From Chloroflexota bacterium (GTDB taxonomy: Bacteria; Chloroflexota; Anaerolineae; Anaerolineales; Anaerolineaceae): 64,000 nt of DNA. The stretch's first letter is position 1, and each line of letters opens with the position of its first letter. Where the stretch lies: the NCBI GenBank assembly GCA_004347695.1, contig SLTK01000009.1, forward strand, positions 568,328 to 632,327. The letters are read 5' to 3'. A model generated the notes under the pieces. The model did not search any database. It saw nothing but the letters and a program-made list of their open reading frames with translations, and was not told where the DNA came from. Positions 51,029 to 58,989 of this stretch are shown in pieces. Made by a program: the position numbers and the translations under genes.

Positions 51029-51808
51029 TTATGCCGGTACAGAGCCGCTATCGACTTTTTCGCGCACCCAATCGTAACCGTGCTCTTCGAGGTGGAGCGC
51101 AAGATCAGGGCCGCCGGATTCGACAATGCGGCCGTCCATCATCACATGCACCACATCGGGTTTGATGTAATTCAGGATGCGCTGGTAGTGCGTGATCACC
51201 AGAACACCCAGGCCAGGACCGCGCAGCGCATTGACGCCTTCGGATACGATTCGCAACGCATCGATGTCGAGACCGGAATCGGTTTCGTCGAGGATGGCGA
51301 TTTTGGGTTCCAACGTTGCCATCTGCAGGATTTCAGCGCGCTTTTTCTCGCCGCCGGAAAACCCGTCATTCAGGTAGCGCCCGGCAAAAGCAGGGTCGAC
51401 CTTAAGCATTTCCATCTTGGCTTTCAACAGCTTGCGAAACTCGGGGATGGGAACGCCTTTGTCGTCCGGGTTGACTGCGCGGCGGCGGGAATTGACAGCC
51501 GTGCGCAGGAAATTAGCAACAGTCACGCCCGGGATCGCGACGGGGTATTGGAATGCCAGGAAAATTCCCAGCCGGGAACGTTCATCCGGTGCGAGCTCGA
51601 GGATATTTTGACCGTCATAGAGCACTTCGCCGCCGGTAACCTCATAGCTCGGATGACCCATCAGCGTGTATGCCAGGGTCGATTTGCCCGTGCCATTGGG
51701 TCCCATGATGGCATGTACCTCGCCTTGCGGCAAGGTCAGGTCAACACCTTTGAGAATTTCCTTCCCTTCAATGCTCACCTTGAGGTCACGAATTACCAGT
51801 TCAGCCAT
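51029..51808 (-). CDS. sufC: SUF system ABC-type ATPase SufC
   Basis: A 259-residue ATPase that powers the SufBD scaffold. Walker A is [14 protein letters not shown], the signature is [15 protein letters not shown], and Walker B is [16 protein letters not shown]. It is the first gene of the SUF operon; a consensus promoter lies upstream on the minus strand (51897-51925). Confidence 0.97.
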   Translation of the reverse strand: MAELVIRDLKVSIEGKEILKGVDLTLPQGEVHAIMGPNGTGKSTLAYTLMGHPSYEVTGGEVLYDGQNILELAPDERSRLGIFLAFQYPVAIPGVTVANFLRTAVNSRRRAVNPDDKGVPIPEFRKLLKAKMEMLKVDPAFAGRYLNDGFSGGEKKRAEILQMATLEPKIAILDETDSGLDIDALRIVSEGVNALRGPGLGVLVITHYQRILNYIKPDVVHVMMDGRIVESGGPDLALHLEEHGYDWVREKVDSGSVPA

Positions 51809-51896
51809 GCGTATGAACTCCTGTATTGTTTACTCAGGCGTTTTGGGCGGCTAAATCTTCCTCCACCCCGCTTTTGCCTGTCTGTTGTTCGCCCGG

Positions 51897-51925
51897 ATTA
51901 TAGCACAGGTCGGCATTTGGGTCAA
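51897..51925 (-). promoter_or_regulatory. Promoter of the SUF operon
   Basis: On the minus strand TTGACC (51920-51925) and TATAAT (51897-51902) are separated by 17 bp. The -35 overlaps the left arm of the AT-rich palindrome at 51921-51954. Confidence 0.8.
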
Positions 51926-51954
51926 TATTTATAATATAATTCTTATATATTGAC
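51921..51954. promoter_or_regulatory. Candidate SufR-like operator between divergent promoters
   Basis: GTCAATAT (51921-51928) and ATATTGAC (51947-51954) are exact inverted arms around an 18-bp AT-only-like core. The arms overlap the -35 boxes of both the sufC and the regulator promoters. Symmetry and position suggest the binding site of the divergent regulator, repressing both directions. It does not match the cyanobacterial SufR site CAAC-N6-GTTG. Confidence 0.55.
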
Positions 51955-51978
51955 AAATTCTCGTCGCTTTGATATACT
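51950..51978 (+). promoter_or_regulatory. Promoter of the SufR-like regulator gene
   Basis: TTGACA (51950-51955) and TATACT (51973-51978) with 17-bp spacing, about 50 bp before the ATG at 52028. Near-consensus. Confidence 0.8.
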
Positions 51979-52027
51979 CCAGAAAGAAATCCGATGAATT
52001 CAAGCCAGTCTGGCGAGAAAAAAACAG

Positions 52028-52663
52028 ATGAAAAGTACTCGTGAACGAATTTTACAGACGCTATTAAATAACCCAAAATCGACGATCAATGACCTGGCCA
52101 ATTCGGTCGGGATCAACGCCATTTCGGTGCGCCACCACCTCAACAGCATGCTTGCCGACGGGTTGGTGACCTCGGAAGAAGAGCGTCATGGGGTAGGCCG
52201 TCCGCGATTGGTCTATTACCTGACTGACGAAGGACTTGAGCGCTTCCCAACGCGCTATTTCCGCCTGGCGAACCGCCTGCTGGATCAGCTCAAAGGGGCG
52301 CTGCCGGCTTCAGCCATCGAGAGTCTCTTTTCCACCATGGCAACAGAGCTGGCCGATGAGCATGCACGGCAAACCAAAAATATGTCCTTCGAGGAAAAGC
52401 TGAATTTCCTCAAGAAACTGCTCGCTGAAGAAGGCTTTATCGTCGAGTGGGAGAAGGTCGGCGATGATTACCATATTCGCGAGATCACCTGTCCTTACCT
52501 GCAGGTCGGGCAGGAACATCCGCAGGTGTGTCTGGTGGATCAGACCTTGATCTCGATGGTGCTGTCCATCCCGGCGCAGAAAATTTCCTGCGTTTTGAGC
52601 GGCGACAATCACTGCACCTATGTGGTGCCAATGAGCAGGGAAGTGGAGTTGGTCCATGAGTGA
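52028..52663 (+). CDS. SufR-like winged-helix regulator with C-terminal Fe-S-type cysteines
   Basis: A 211-residue regulator. The N-terminal HTH (TINDLANSVGINAISVRHHL) and wing (EERHGVGRPRLVYYLTDEG) match the ArsR/DeoR-like group that includes SufR. The C-terminal domain carries four cysteines: CPYLQVGQEHPQVC, then ISCVLSGDNHC, spaced C-x12-C-x19-C-x7-C. Cyanobacterial SufR has C-x12-C-x13-C-x14-C, so the spacing differs. It is divergent from sufC and likely represses both units when Fe-S loaded. sufT overlaps its end. Confidence 0.85.
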   Translation: MKSTRERILQTLLNNPKSTINDLANSVGINAISVRHHLNSMLADGLVTSEEERHGVGRPRLVYYLTDEGLERFPTRYFRLANRLLDQLKGALPASAIESLFSTMATELADEHARQTKNMSFEEKLNFLKKLLAEEGFIVEWEKVGDDYHIREITCPYLQVGQEHPQVCLVDQTLISMVLSIPAQKISCVLSGDNHCTYVVPMSREVELVHE

Positions 52664-53006
52664 CAAACCTGGCAGCAACCCGGCAGTCTGGGATCTCGAA
52701 GCAACCGATCCTGAACTTTGTGAGCGCCTGCGCGTCGGCCTGAACGATGTACTTGATCCGGAAATCGGATTGAGCGTGATACAACTCGGGCTGATCCGTA
52801 ATTTCCGCCTTGATGATGACGGTCAAGCCATTGTCAAAATGATTCTGACCACGCCGTTTTGCCCTTACGGCCCGGCGCTGATCGATATGACCCGCGTTAA
52901 AGCCGAGGAAGCGATCGGTAAACCGGTATCCATTGAATTGGGTATGGATGTCTGGGATTTTGCGATGATGGAAGAGGGCGTGGATCTGGATTGGGGCTTG
53001 TATTAG
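52656..53006 (+). CDS. MIP18/SufT-family Fe-S assembly protein (DUF59)
   Basis: A 116-residue protein with the DUF59 fold: LNDVLDPEIGLSVIQLGLIR and the Cys-bearing ILTTPFCPYGPALIDMTR. SufT proteins help deliver Fe-S clusters under high demand. The start overlaps the regulator's stop by 8 bp, showing coupling. A bidirectional terminator follows at 53170-53196. Confidence 0.85.
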   Translation: MSDKPGSNPAVWDLEATDPELCERLRVGLNDVLDPEIGLSVIQLGLIRNFRLDDDGQAIVKMILTTPFCPYGPALIDMTRVKAEEAIGKPVSIELGMDVWDFAMMEEGVDLDWGLY

Positions 53007-53012
53007 ATAAAA

Positions 53013-53166
53013 TGTAGGTCGGTTTGAGGGACGACTTGCGACGTAGATTAAAAAATCACGATTGCAGTCCCTCAAACCGACATCGTATCGGTCTTGAATG
53101 TTGGTTTTCGGGCGATTGGCGTACTTAATCATCGAATTATGATATTTCGCCCTCAAACCAACCTAC
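53013..53166. repeat. Inverted repeats between sufT and the SCP2 gene
   Basis: TGTAGGTCGGTTTGAGGG (53013-53030) is matched by the reverse-complement arm CCCTCAAACCGACAT (53069-53083) and again by CCCTCAAACCAACCTAC (53150-53166). A larger and a smaller hairpin could form in alternation. Possibly a small repeat element. Confidence 0.75.
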
Positions 53167-53169
53167 GAA

Positions 53170-53196
53170 AATAATCCCTCATGGGGATTATTTTTT
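53170..53196. terminator. Bidirectional terminator between sufT and the SCP2 gene
   Basis: AATAATCCC and GGGATTATT form a 9-bp stem with a short loop, followed by TTTTTT on the plus strand and bordered by A residues on the other. It serves sufT and overlaps the 3' end of the convergent SCP2 gene. Confidence 0.75.
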
Positions 53197-53544
53197 CCAC
53201 TGACGCAGGCGGGGGTCGTGCGTGTCGAACAATTCTGCCAGACGCATCGCCAGACGCATATCGCCGGTCATGCGCAATTTGCCGAACAATAAGGCGCGGG
53301 TCGGATCCAGCCGTCCGCTAAAGATATCCAAAATATCATGGGCTTTGGCTGCCAGGCTTAAATCAGGGGATGTTGATTTTCCCGCCTCGGCGGTGCAGCT
53401 CTGGTCGCGAATCGTGACGGTCCATTCCCCGCCGCCATCGCCGGCAAGATCGAAGTTGATCACCGCAGCGATTCCCCGGGCTTGCTCCGGGAGGAATACC
53501 TGCGGCAGTAAGGTCATTAAAGTTTGAACATTTAATTCGTCCAT
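53188..53544 (-). CDS. SCP2 sterol-binding-domain protein
   Basis: A 118-residue single-domain protein of the SCP2 fold. Visible parts are AAVINFDLAGDGGGEWTVTI, PDLSLAAKAHDILDIFSGRL and LFGKLRMTGDMRLAMRLAEL. Family members bind acyl chains or other hydrophobic ligands; the bacterial roles are poorly known. It appears to be a single-gene unit. Confidence 0.85.
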   Translation of the reverse strand: MDELNVQTLMTLLPQVFLPEQARGIAAVINFDLAGDGGGEWTVTIRDQSCTAEAGKSTSPDLSLAAKAHDILDIFSGRLDPTRALLFGKLRMTGDMRLAMRLAELFDTHDPRLRQWKK

Positions 53545-54067
53545 TGAGTCTCCGGCGGTAATTTTACCTGCTCTTTCAGGTTTGTGCGGACCAAAATATT
53601 GGCTATGCGCAAATTTTTAATGGCCCTGGTCCAGGGCAACAGAGATCATCAAAAAATGGCACCCTGCCACAGGCTCTACATGGGTGGAATAACACGATTT
53701 CAGCGCAGCAAAGAAATCATGCATAACAGGAGAGATGTTTCGGGCTAAAAACCAGCCTTCAACATGACCTGTCAGGATCACCCCCACGAAGGTCCTCACC
53801 TGACCTCCCCCTGAGGGGGAGGAATTTGCCGCTCAACCTTCTCACTCGTCTTCGATTTGGCCTATAATGAACCGGTCGCGCCATTTTACCGTGAGCCCGG
53901 GAAAGCATCACAAGTCTTTATATCTTCCTGACCACACTCACAAAGCACCCTTCAATTGGGACACTCTCTGAGTGAATGAAGCGAAGCATCTCGCCTGCTA
54001 AGCCAGAGATCCTTCGCGGCGTGAAAAAAAACACGCTGCTCAAGGATGACATTATTGTGGAGGACTA
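53545..54067. other. Intergenic repeat region before corA
   Basis: About 520 bp without a supported gene. It contains a relative of the DUF559-adjacent repeat at about 53776-53838 (GATCACCCCCACGAAGG, then a CCTCCCCCTGAGGGGGAGG hairpin) and a copy of the AGTGAATGAAGCGAAGCATC type repeat near 53970. A 60-codon minus-strand frame (53617-53799) begins in the repeat and shows no family features. Confidence 0.7.
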
Positions 54068-55045
54068 ATGATTCGCACCCTGTATATCCCCAAATCTGGC
54101 ACACCTCAATGGGATATTGCTCCAACTGCGCTGGCATCCGCCGTGGCGGATACCGATGGGCTGTTATGGGTAAGCCTGGAGCAGCCGACCGCCGAAGAAA
54201 CACGGACGATTTTAACCGACCTGTTCCATTTTCACCCGCTGGCAGTCGAAGACACTGAGTCGACCGGATTCCAGACGCCAAAGGTGGATGATTACGGTAC
54301 GTACCTGTTTATTGTTGTGATGGCCTTGACCGCTGACCATGATCATAGCCTGTTAAACTCTGCTGAATTTGATATCTTTCTGGGACGAAACTATGTCGTC
54401 AGCAGTTATTATGCGCCGCAATTGGAAGCAGTCGAAAAACTGCGGCGGCGCCTTCAGCGGGACGAACGCCTGCAGACCAACGGAGCCGATTTTCTGTGCC
54501 ATGCACTCATCGATATTATCGTCGATGATTACAGCCCACCCTTGGAGGAATTGGAAGATGAACTCGAGGCGTTGGAAGATCGTATTCTCGATAAACCGCA
54601 GCCTGAAACCCTGCAAAAATTATTACGGTTAAAACATGCCATCATTTCCGTTCGGCGGGTAATTGCGCCACAGCGCGAGGTAATCAATCACCTGACCCGT
54701 GAAGAGTTCTCGATGATCGATCGGCAATCCCAGATTTATTTCCGCGATATCTACGACCATCTGGTGCGGGTTTACGACTGGATCGACATCCTGCGCGATA
54801 TGGCTACCAATGCGCTGGAGGCTTATTTAAATTCCACCTCGCTGCGCCTGAACGAGGTAATGAAGGCCCTGACCATCGTTTCCACCATTTTCCTGCCGCT
54901 GGCATTCGTTGCCGGTATTTACGGGATGAATTTCCACTTTATGCCGGAATTAAGCTGGAAATATGGGTATCCCATGGTCTGGATTATCTTTCTGCTGATC
55001 GCCGGCGGGATGTTGTACTATTTTCGCAAACGGAAATGGTTCTAA
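54068..55045 (+). CDS. corA: CorA-type magnesium/cobalt transporter
   Basis: A 325-residue pentameric metal channel subunit. The soluble N-terminal domain contains FHFHPLAVEDTES-type family residues and a long helical part (LEELEDELEALEDRILD), followed by two C-terminal membrane helices with the signature GIYGMNFHFMPEL between them. It ends with the usual basic RKRKWF. GGAGG precedes the ATG. Confidence 0.94.
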   Translation: MIRTLYIPKSGTPQWDIAPTALASAVADTDGLLWVSLEQPTAEETRTILTDLFHFHPLAVEDTESTGFQTPKVDDYGTYLFIVVMALTADHDHSLLNSAEFDIFLGRNYVVSSYYAPQLEAVEKLRRRLQRDERLQTNGADFLCHALIDIIVDDYSPPLEELEDELEALEDRILDKPQPETLQKLLRLKHAIISVRRVIAPQREVINHLTREEFSMIDRQSQIYFRDIYDHLVRVYDWIDILRDMATNALEAYLNSTSLRLNEVMKALTIVSTIFLPLAFVAGIYGMNFHFMPELSWKYGYPMVWIIFLLIAGGMLYYFRKRKWF

Positions 55046-55096
55046 CGTTTTGCTGCTGCCCGACCTGCTCCCATTCATGGGGAGGGAATAAAGAAA

Positions 55097-55139
55097 CAGG
55101 CCGTTCTGGCGACCATGAAGCATGGTTTTGAACGGCCTG
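55097..55139 (-). terminator. Nested hairpin between corA and the PLP enzyme gene
   Basis: CAGGCCGTTC (55097-55106) and GAACGGCCTG (55130-55139) are exact inverted arms, with an inner ACCATG/CATGGT stem. On the minus strand TTTCTTTAT follows, so it probably ends transcription of the PLP enzyme gene. The two genes are convergent. Confidence 0.65.
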
Positions 55140-55161
55140 CAGGAAAGCAAAAGGCTAGAAG

Positions 55162-56340
55162 CTAAATCAACCCGAGTTCGTGGCCGACCTTATCAAAGGC
55201 GCCAACCACCCGGTCAAGCTGGTCATCGGTATGGGTGGCCATGTAGCTGGTGCGCAACAACTGGTGACCGGGGGCAACTGCCGGGCTGATGACTGGATTG
55301 ACAAACACGCCGTTTTCGAACAGGCGCTTCCACATCATAAAAGTCAAGTCGTCGTCGCCGATTAGAATAGGCACGATCGGTGTTACCGAATGGCCAATGT
55401 TGAAGCCCAACTGGGTGTAGGCTTTGCGCATGCGGTCGCCAATGGCATTGACGCGCGCAATACGCTCGGGTTCCTCGCGCATGATCTGCAGCGAGGTTAA
55501 TGCGGCAACGGTGTTGGATGCCGGAATGCTGGCGCTGAAGATCAGTGAACGGGCAAAATGCTTGATGTAATGGATTACGTTCTCGTCGCCGGCGACGAAA
55601 CCGCCCAGCGAAGCAAAGGATTTGCTGAAGGTTGACATGATCAAGTCAACACCCTCAGTGATCCCAAAATGGGCCGTAGTGCCGCGTCCGCCGCCCAGAA
55701 CACCCATCGCATGGGCATCATCCACCATCAAACGCGCGCCGTATTTTTTCGCCAGCGGGACGATCCCCGGTAAATTGGCAATGTCGCCCTCCATGCTGAA
55801 CAGGCCATCGACCACAATCAATTTACCGCTGTCCGCCGGCAAGGATTGCAGCACGCGTTCCAAATGGTCCATGTCGTTATGAACGTAGCGTTCAATCTTG
55901 CCGTACCCCAGGCGAGCGCCGTCAACGATGCTGGCATGGTCATCCTTATCAAGGATCACATAATCCCCGCGCCCAACGATAGCGCTAACCGCCCCCAGGT
56001 TGGCCTGCATGCCAGTCGAGAACACCAGTGCAGCCTCTTTGCCGACCCATTCAGCCAGTTCGTGCTCGAGCTGGTGGTGCAGCGAAAGTGTGCCGTTGAG
56101 AAAGCGGGAGCCGGTGCAACTGGTGCCATAGCGATCGATGGCCTCGCAGGCGGCCTGCTTGACGCGCGGGTGGGTGGTCAGCCCAAGGTAGTTATTCGAT
56201 CCGCACATGATCAAACGCTGCCCGTGGTAAACGACCTCTGTTCCTTCGTTTTCATCCAGGGGTATAAAGTACGGGTACATACCCTGCGCCATGGCCTCTT
56301 TTGCCTGCGTAAATTCAGAACATTTCGAAAAAATATCCAT
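55162..56340 (-). CDS. Alpha-oxoamine synthase, serine palmitoyltransferase-like
   Basis: A 392-residue PLP enzyme that condenses an amino acid with an acyl-CoA. The PLP lysine is in IMSTFSKSFASLGGFVAGD and the conserved aspartate/histidine in LMVDDAHAMGVLG. The segment CGSNNYLGLTTHP and TGSRFLNGTLSLHHQLE match bacterial serine palmitoyltransferases better than glycine C-acetyltransferase (which has VRFICGT) or BioF. The N-terminal MYPYFIPLDENEGTEVV also recalls Bacteroidetes-type SPT. Sphingolipid or related long-chain base synthesis is possible; annotation as Kbl or BioF would be an alternative. No biotin or threonine genes are nearby. Confidence 0.75.
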   Translation of the reverse strand: MDIFSKCSEFTQAKEAMAQGMYPYFIPLDENEGTEVVYHGQRLIMCGSNNYLGLTTHPRVKQAACEAIDRYGTSCTGSRFLNGTLSLHHQLEHELAEWVGKEAALVFSTGMQANLGAVSAIVGRGDYVILDKDDHASIVDGARLGYGKIERYVHNDMDHLERVLQSLPADSGKLIVVDGLFSMEGDIANLPGIVPLAKKYGARLMVDDAHAMGVLGGGRGTTAHFGITEGVDLIMSTFSKSFASLGGFVAGDENVIHYIKHFARSLIFSASIPASNTVAALTSLQIMREEPERIARVNAIGDRMRKAYTQLGFNIGHSVTPIVPILIGDDDLTFMMWKRLFENGVFVNPVISPAVAPGHQLLRTSYMATHTDDQLDRVVGAFDKVGHELGLI

Positions 56341-56599
56341 GAAACCACCTCAATTTAATGGGATTATTGCTGGGGAATTACTTTACCGGGAATACCCGGA
56401 GAAACCACGGGGATTTTTGTTATACCTGAGGAATCCCACCCGTACTTACTCAAAACGGTTCAAAGAAGCGCGAAACAAACGATTTATGATTATACCCTTA
56501 TTCAAGCCGATACGTTGTTCAGATGGGTACGGATTTAAAAGGCGGGTACAATTTATTGAACATTAAAGCAGGTTGACCCACCGGGGCAAGGAGAAAAGG

Positions 56600-57505
56600 A
56601 TGCGCTTATACGGCGGAATCGAGGCTGGCGGCACCAAGTTTGTCTGTGCAATTGGCTCAAGCCCGGAAGATATCCGGGCGGAGGTGCGATTCCCCACCAC
56701 TACACCTGCTGAGACACTGGGGCGCGCGGTCGATTTTTTCCGCCAATATATGATCAAAACCCGTAACCGGCTTGAAGGGATCGGAATTGGCAGTTTTGGG
56801 CCGGTAGATCTGGACCCCGGTTCGCCCGATTACGGAAAAATTACAACCACGCCAAAAGCCGGCTGGGCGTTCACCGACCTTTGCCGTACATTCGAGCAGG
56901 GCACAGCCGCCCCCGTTATCCTGGACACCGACGCCAATGCGGCGGCTTTGGGAGAAGGGTTTTGGGGCGCCGCTCGTGACCTGCGCGACTATGTCTACCT
57001 GACCATCGGCACCGGGATAGGCGGAGGATTGGTTGTCCACGGCAAGCCTCATCACGGATTGATTCATCCCGAGATGGGACACGTCCGGCTGCCCCACTCC
57101 CGCGAGGACGATCCTTTCGACGGAATTTGCCCCTTTCATAGCGACTGCTTTGAGGGATTGGCGTCCGGACCGGCCATTAAGGCGCGCACCAGACAACCCG
57201 GCGAGAGTCTACCGGCATACCACCCGGTTTGGGAATTGGAGGCCAACTATATCGCTCTGGCGCTGGCAAACCTGGTCTGCACCCTTTCGCCACAGCGGAT
57301 CATTCTTGGCGGTGGGGTGATGCAGCAAACTCAACTTTTTCCCATGGTGCGAATGAAAGTACCACTCCTGTTGAACGGGTACATCCACGCCCCGGCAATC
57401 CTGGAAACGATCGATCAATTCATCGTTCCACCACGGCTGGGCCAGCGGGCCGGCGTGCTGGGAGCGATTGCCCTGGCCCGGCAGACTTTTCACCCCAAGG
57501 GATGA
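56600..57505 (+). CDS. ROK-family sugar kinase (fructokinase-like)
   Basis: A 301-residue kinase. The ATP motif is YGGIEAGGTKFVCAIG, the DXGX and glycine-rich segments are in LDTDANAAALGEGFWGA and LTIGTGIGGGLVV, and the ROK zinc motif is CPFHSDCFEGLASGPAI. Its GIEAGGTK start is typical for fructo/mannokinases. The ATG at 56600 has AAGGAG upstream; the frame extends 27 bp further without a site. A sugar transporter is not adjacent. Confidence 0.85.
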   Translation: MRLYGGIEAGGTKFVCAIGSSPEDIRAEVRFPTTTPAETLGRAVDFFRQYMIKTRNRLEGIGIGSFGPVDLDPGSPDYGKITTTPKAGWAFTDLCRTFEQGTAAPVILDTDANAAALGEGFWGAARDLRDYVYLTIGTGIGGGLVVHGKPHHGLIHPEMGHVRLPHSREDDPFDGICPFHSDCFEGLASGPAIKARTRQPGESLPAYHPVWELEANYIALALANLVCTLSPQRIILGGGVMQQTQLFPMVRMKVPLLLNGYIHAPAILETIDQFIVPPRLGQRAGVLGAIALARQTFHPKG

Positions 57506-57509
57506 ACGG

Positions 57510-58529
57510 ATGCCGCAAAATAAACCGCATTTGACATTTTTCTGCGAACTGGGCAGTTTTGACTTATCGGCTTTATCTATCGACCCGGAGATCATCCGTC
57601 AGTTGACGGAGTTGCAGGCAAGTATCAGCCTGGGGCTGCTCGATCTATCCGTGGAACGGGCAAAGGTGGCACGTCAGCTCAACCAGGCCGGCATCCCGCT
57701 GCACGCCTGGCTGTTGCTGCCAATGGAGCAGGGATACTGGTTCAACCTAGACAATGCTCCCCAGGCGCTGCAGCGCTATCAAGATTTCAAACAGTGGACG
57801 CTGGAAAACGGGCTTCATTGGGAAGCAGTTGGCCTGGATATCGAACCCGACATTCGACTGATGCGATCCTTCGAACAGGGACTGGCAGCGGGAATAGCTG
57901 CAGTGTTGCGCCGCTTGCTTGCCAGACCGGCAGGTAAAAATGCAAAGAATCACTACCTGCAATTGGTGCAAACCATCCAAAATGACGGTTGGAAGGTGGA
58001 AAGTTACCAATTTCCACTGATCGTCGACGAACGTTGCGCTCGATCCAATTTTATTCAAACGCTTGGCAGAATTATCGATCTGCCGGTCAACCGGGAAGTA
58101 TTGATGCTGTATTCCAGCTTCTTTCGTCCTCATGGCGCTGCCATCCTGGCCAGCTACGCCAGCGAAGCGGGCGGAATTGGGCTGGGGGTTACCGGCGGCG
58201 GGGTGGATACCGGCGACCTGGTTGACGCACGACCGCTGGACTGGAATGAACTCCAACGCGACCTGCTCTTAGCTTCACGGTTTTCGGATCAGTTCTATAT
58301 TTTCAGCCTGGAAGGCTGTGTCCGGCAAGGGTTTCTTGAAAAAATCAGCCAGTTGGACTGGAGCCAGAAAGTAATGCTGCCATCCGCGGATACCCAACGC
58401 ATCCGGCGATATCGCACATTCATGCGAGCATTTCTTTGGATAACAACACACCCATGGCTGCTGATTGGCTTACTGGTCATCCCCATGCTGTTTTGGCGCT
58501 GGCTGCGCCGCTGCCGCGGAAGGACTTAA
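57510..58529 (+). CDS. Unrecognised protein with a C-terminal membrane anchor
   Basis: A 339-residue protein of unknown family. The N-terminal 300 residues alternate strands and helices like a (beta/alpha) barrel, with GLHWEAVGLDIEPDIRL as a possible active-site strand (acidic D-x-E-x-D), and GVTGGGVDTGDLVDARPLDW later. Residues about 311-331 form one membrane helix (PWLLIGLLVIPMLFWRWLRR) with a basic tail, so it is probably tail-anchored. It follows the ROK kinase by 4 bp, suggesting a sugar-related role. Its stop codon overlaps that of convergent rpiB. Confidence 0.6.
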   Translation: MPQNKPHLTFFCELGSFDLSALSIDPEIIRQLTELQASISLGLLDLSVERAKVARQLNQAGIPLHAWLLLPMEQGYWFNLDNAPQALQRYQDFKQWTLENGLHWEAVGLDIEPDIRLMRSFEQGLAAGIAAVLRRLLARPAGKNAKNHYLQLVQTIQNDGWKVESYQFPLIVDERCARSNFIQTLGRIIDLPVNREVLMLYSSFFRPHGAAILASYASEAGGIGLGVTGGGVDTGDLVDARPLDWNELQRDLLLASRFSDQFYIFSLEGCVRQGFLEKISQLDWSQKVMLPSADTQRIRRYRTFMRAFLWITTHPWLLIGLLVIPMLFWRWLRRCRGRT

Positions 58530-58978
58530 CCCAACTGACGCTGTTCAATGGCTTTGACTTTGCCAAAACGGCGCTGGAAGCGCTCATTCTGAGAAAAGGT
58601 TGCCCCTAAAAAGGCTTTAACGATCTCTTTGGCCAGCTCGACGCCAACAATCCGCGCGCCAAGGCACAAAAGGTTGACATTGTCGTGCTCGACTCCCTGG
58701 TGCGCCGAATAAGTATCGTGACTTAGCGCGGCATACACGCCTTTGATCTTGTTGGCAGCCACGCACGCGCCTACCCCCGACCCGCACACAACGATCGCCC
58801 GGTCAACTTCGCCGCGCTGCACCGCCAGGCCTGCTTTTTCGGCATAATCCGGGTAATCGACCGGGGTGGCATCCATGGTGCCAAGGTCCACCACTTCATG
58901 GCCAAGGCATTGCACCAGTTCGATGATGTCCTTCTTCAGCGGAAAACCGCCATGATCACAGGCAATGGCTATGCGCAT
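58526..58978 (-). CDS. rpiB: Ribose-5-phosphate isomerase B
   Basis: A 150-residue RpiB, converting ribulose-5-phosphate and ribose-5-phosphate. Motifs are ACDHGGFPLKKDI at the N-terminus and VVCGSGVGACVAANKIKGVY with the catalytic cysteine, then HDTYSAHQGVEHDNVNLLC. It lies 11 bp downstream of tkt; together they form part of the non-oxidative pentose phosphate pathway. Confidence 0.94.
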   Translation of the reverse strand: MRIAIACDHGGFPLKKDIIELVQCLGHEVVDLGTMDATPVDYPDYAEKAGLAVQRGEVDRAIVVCGSGVGACVAANKIKGVYAALSHDTYSAHQGVEHDNVNLLCLGARIVGVELAKEIVKAFLGATFSQNERFQRRFGKVKAIEQRQLG

Positions 58979-58989
58979 CCTATCCTCGC

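Noticed and set aside
53617-53799. A 60-codon minus-strand gene before corA
   Set aside because: Its 5' end lies in the dispersed repeat shared with the DUF559 gene and the rest shows no domain features.
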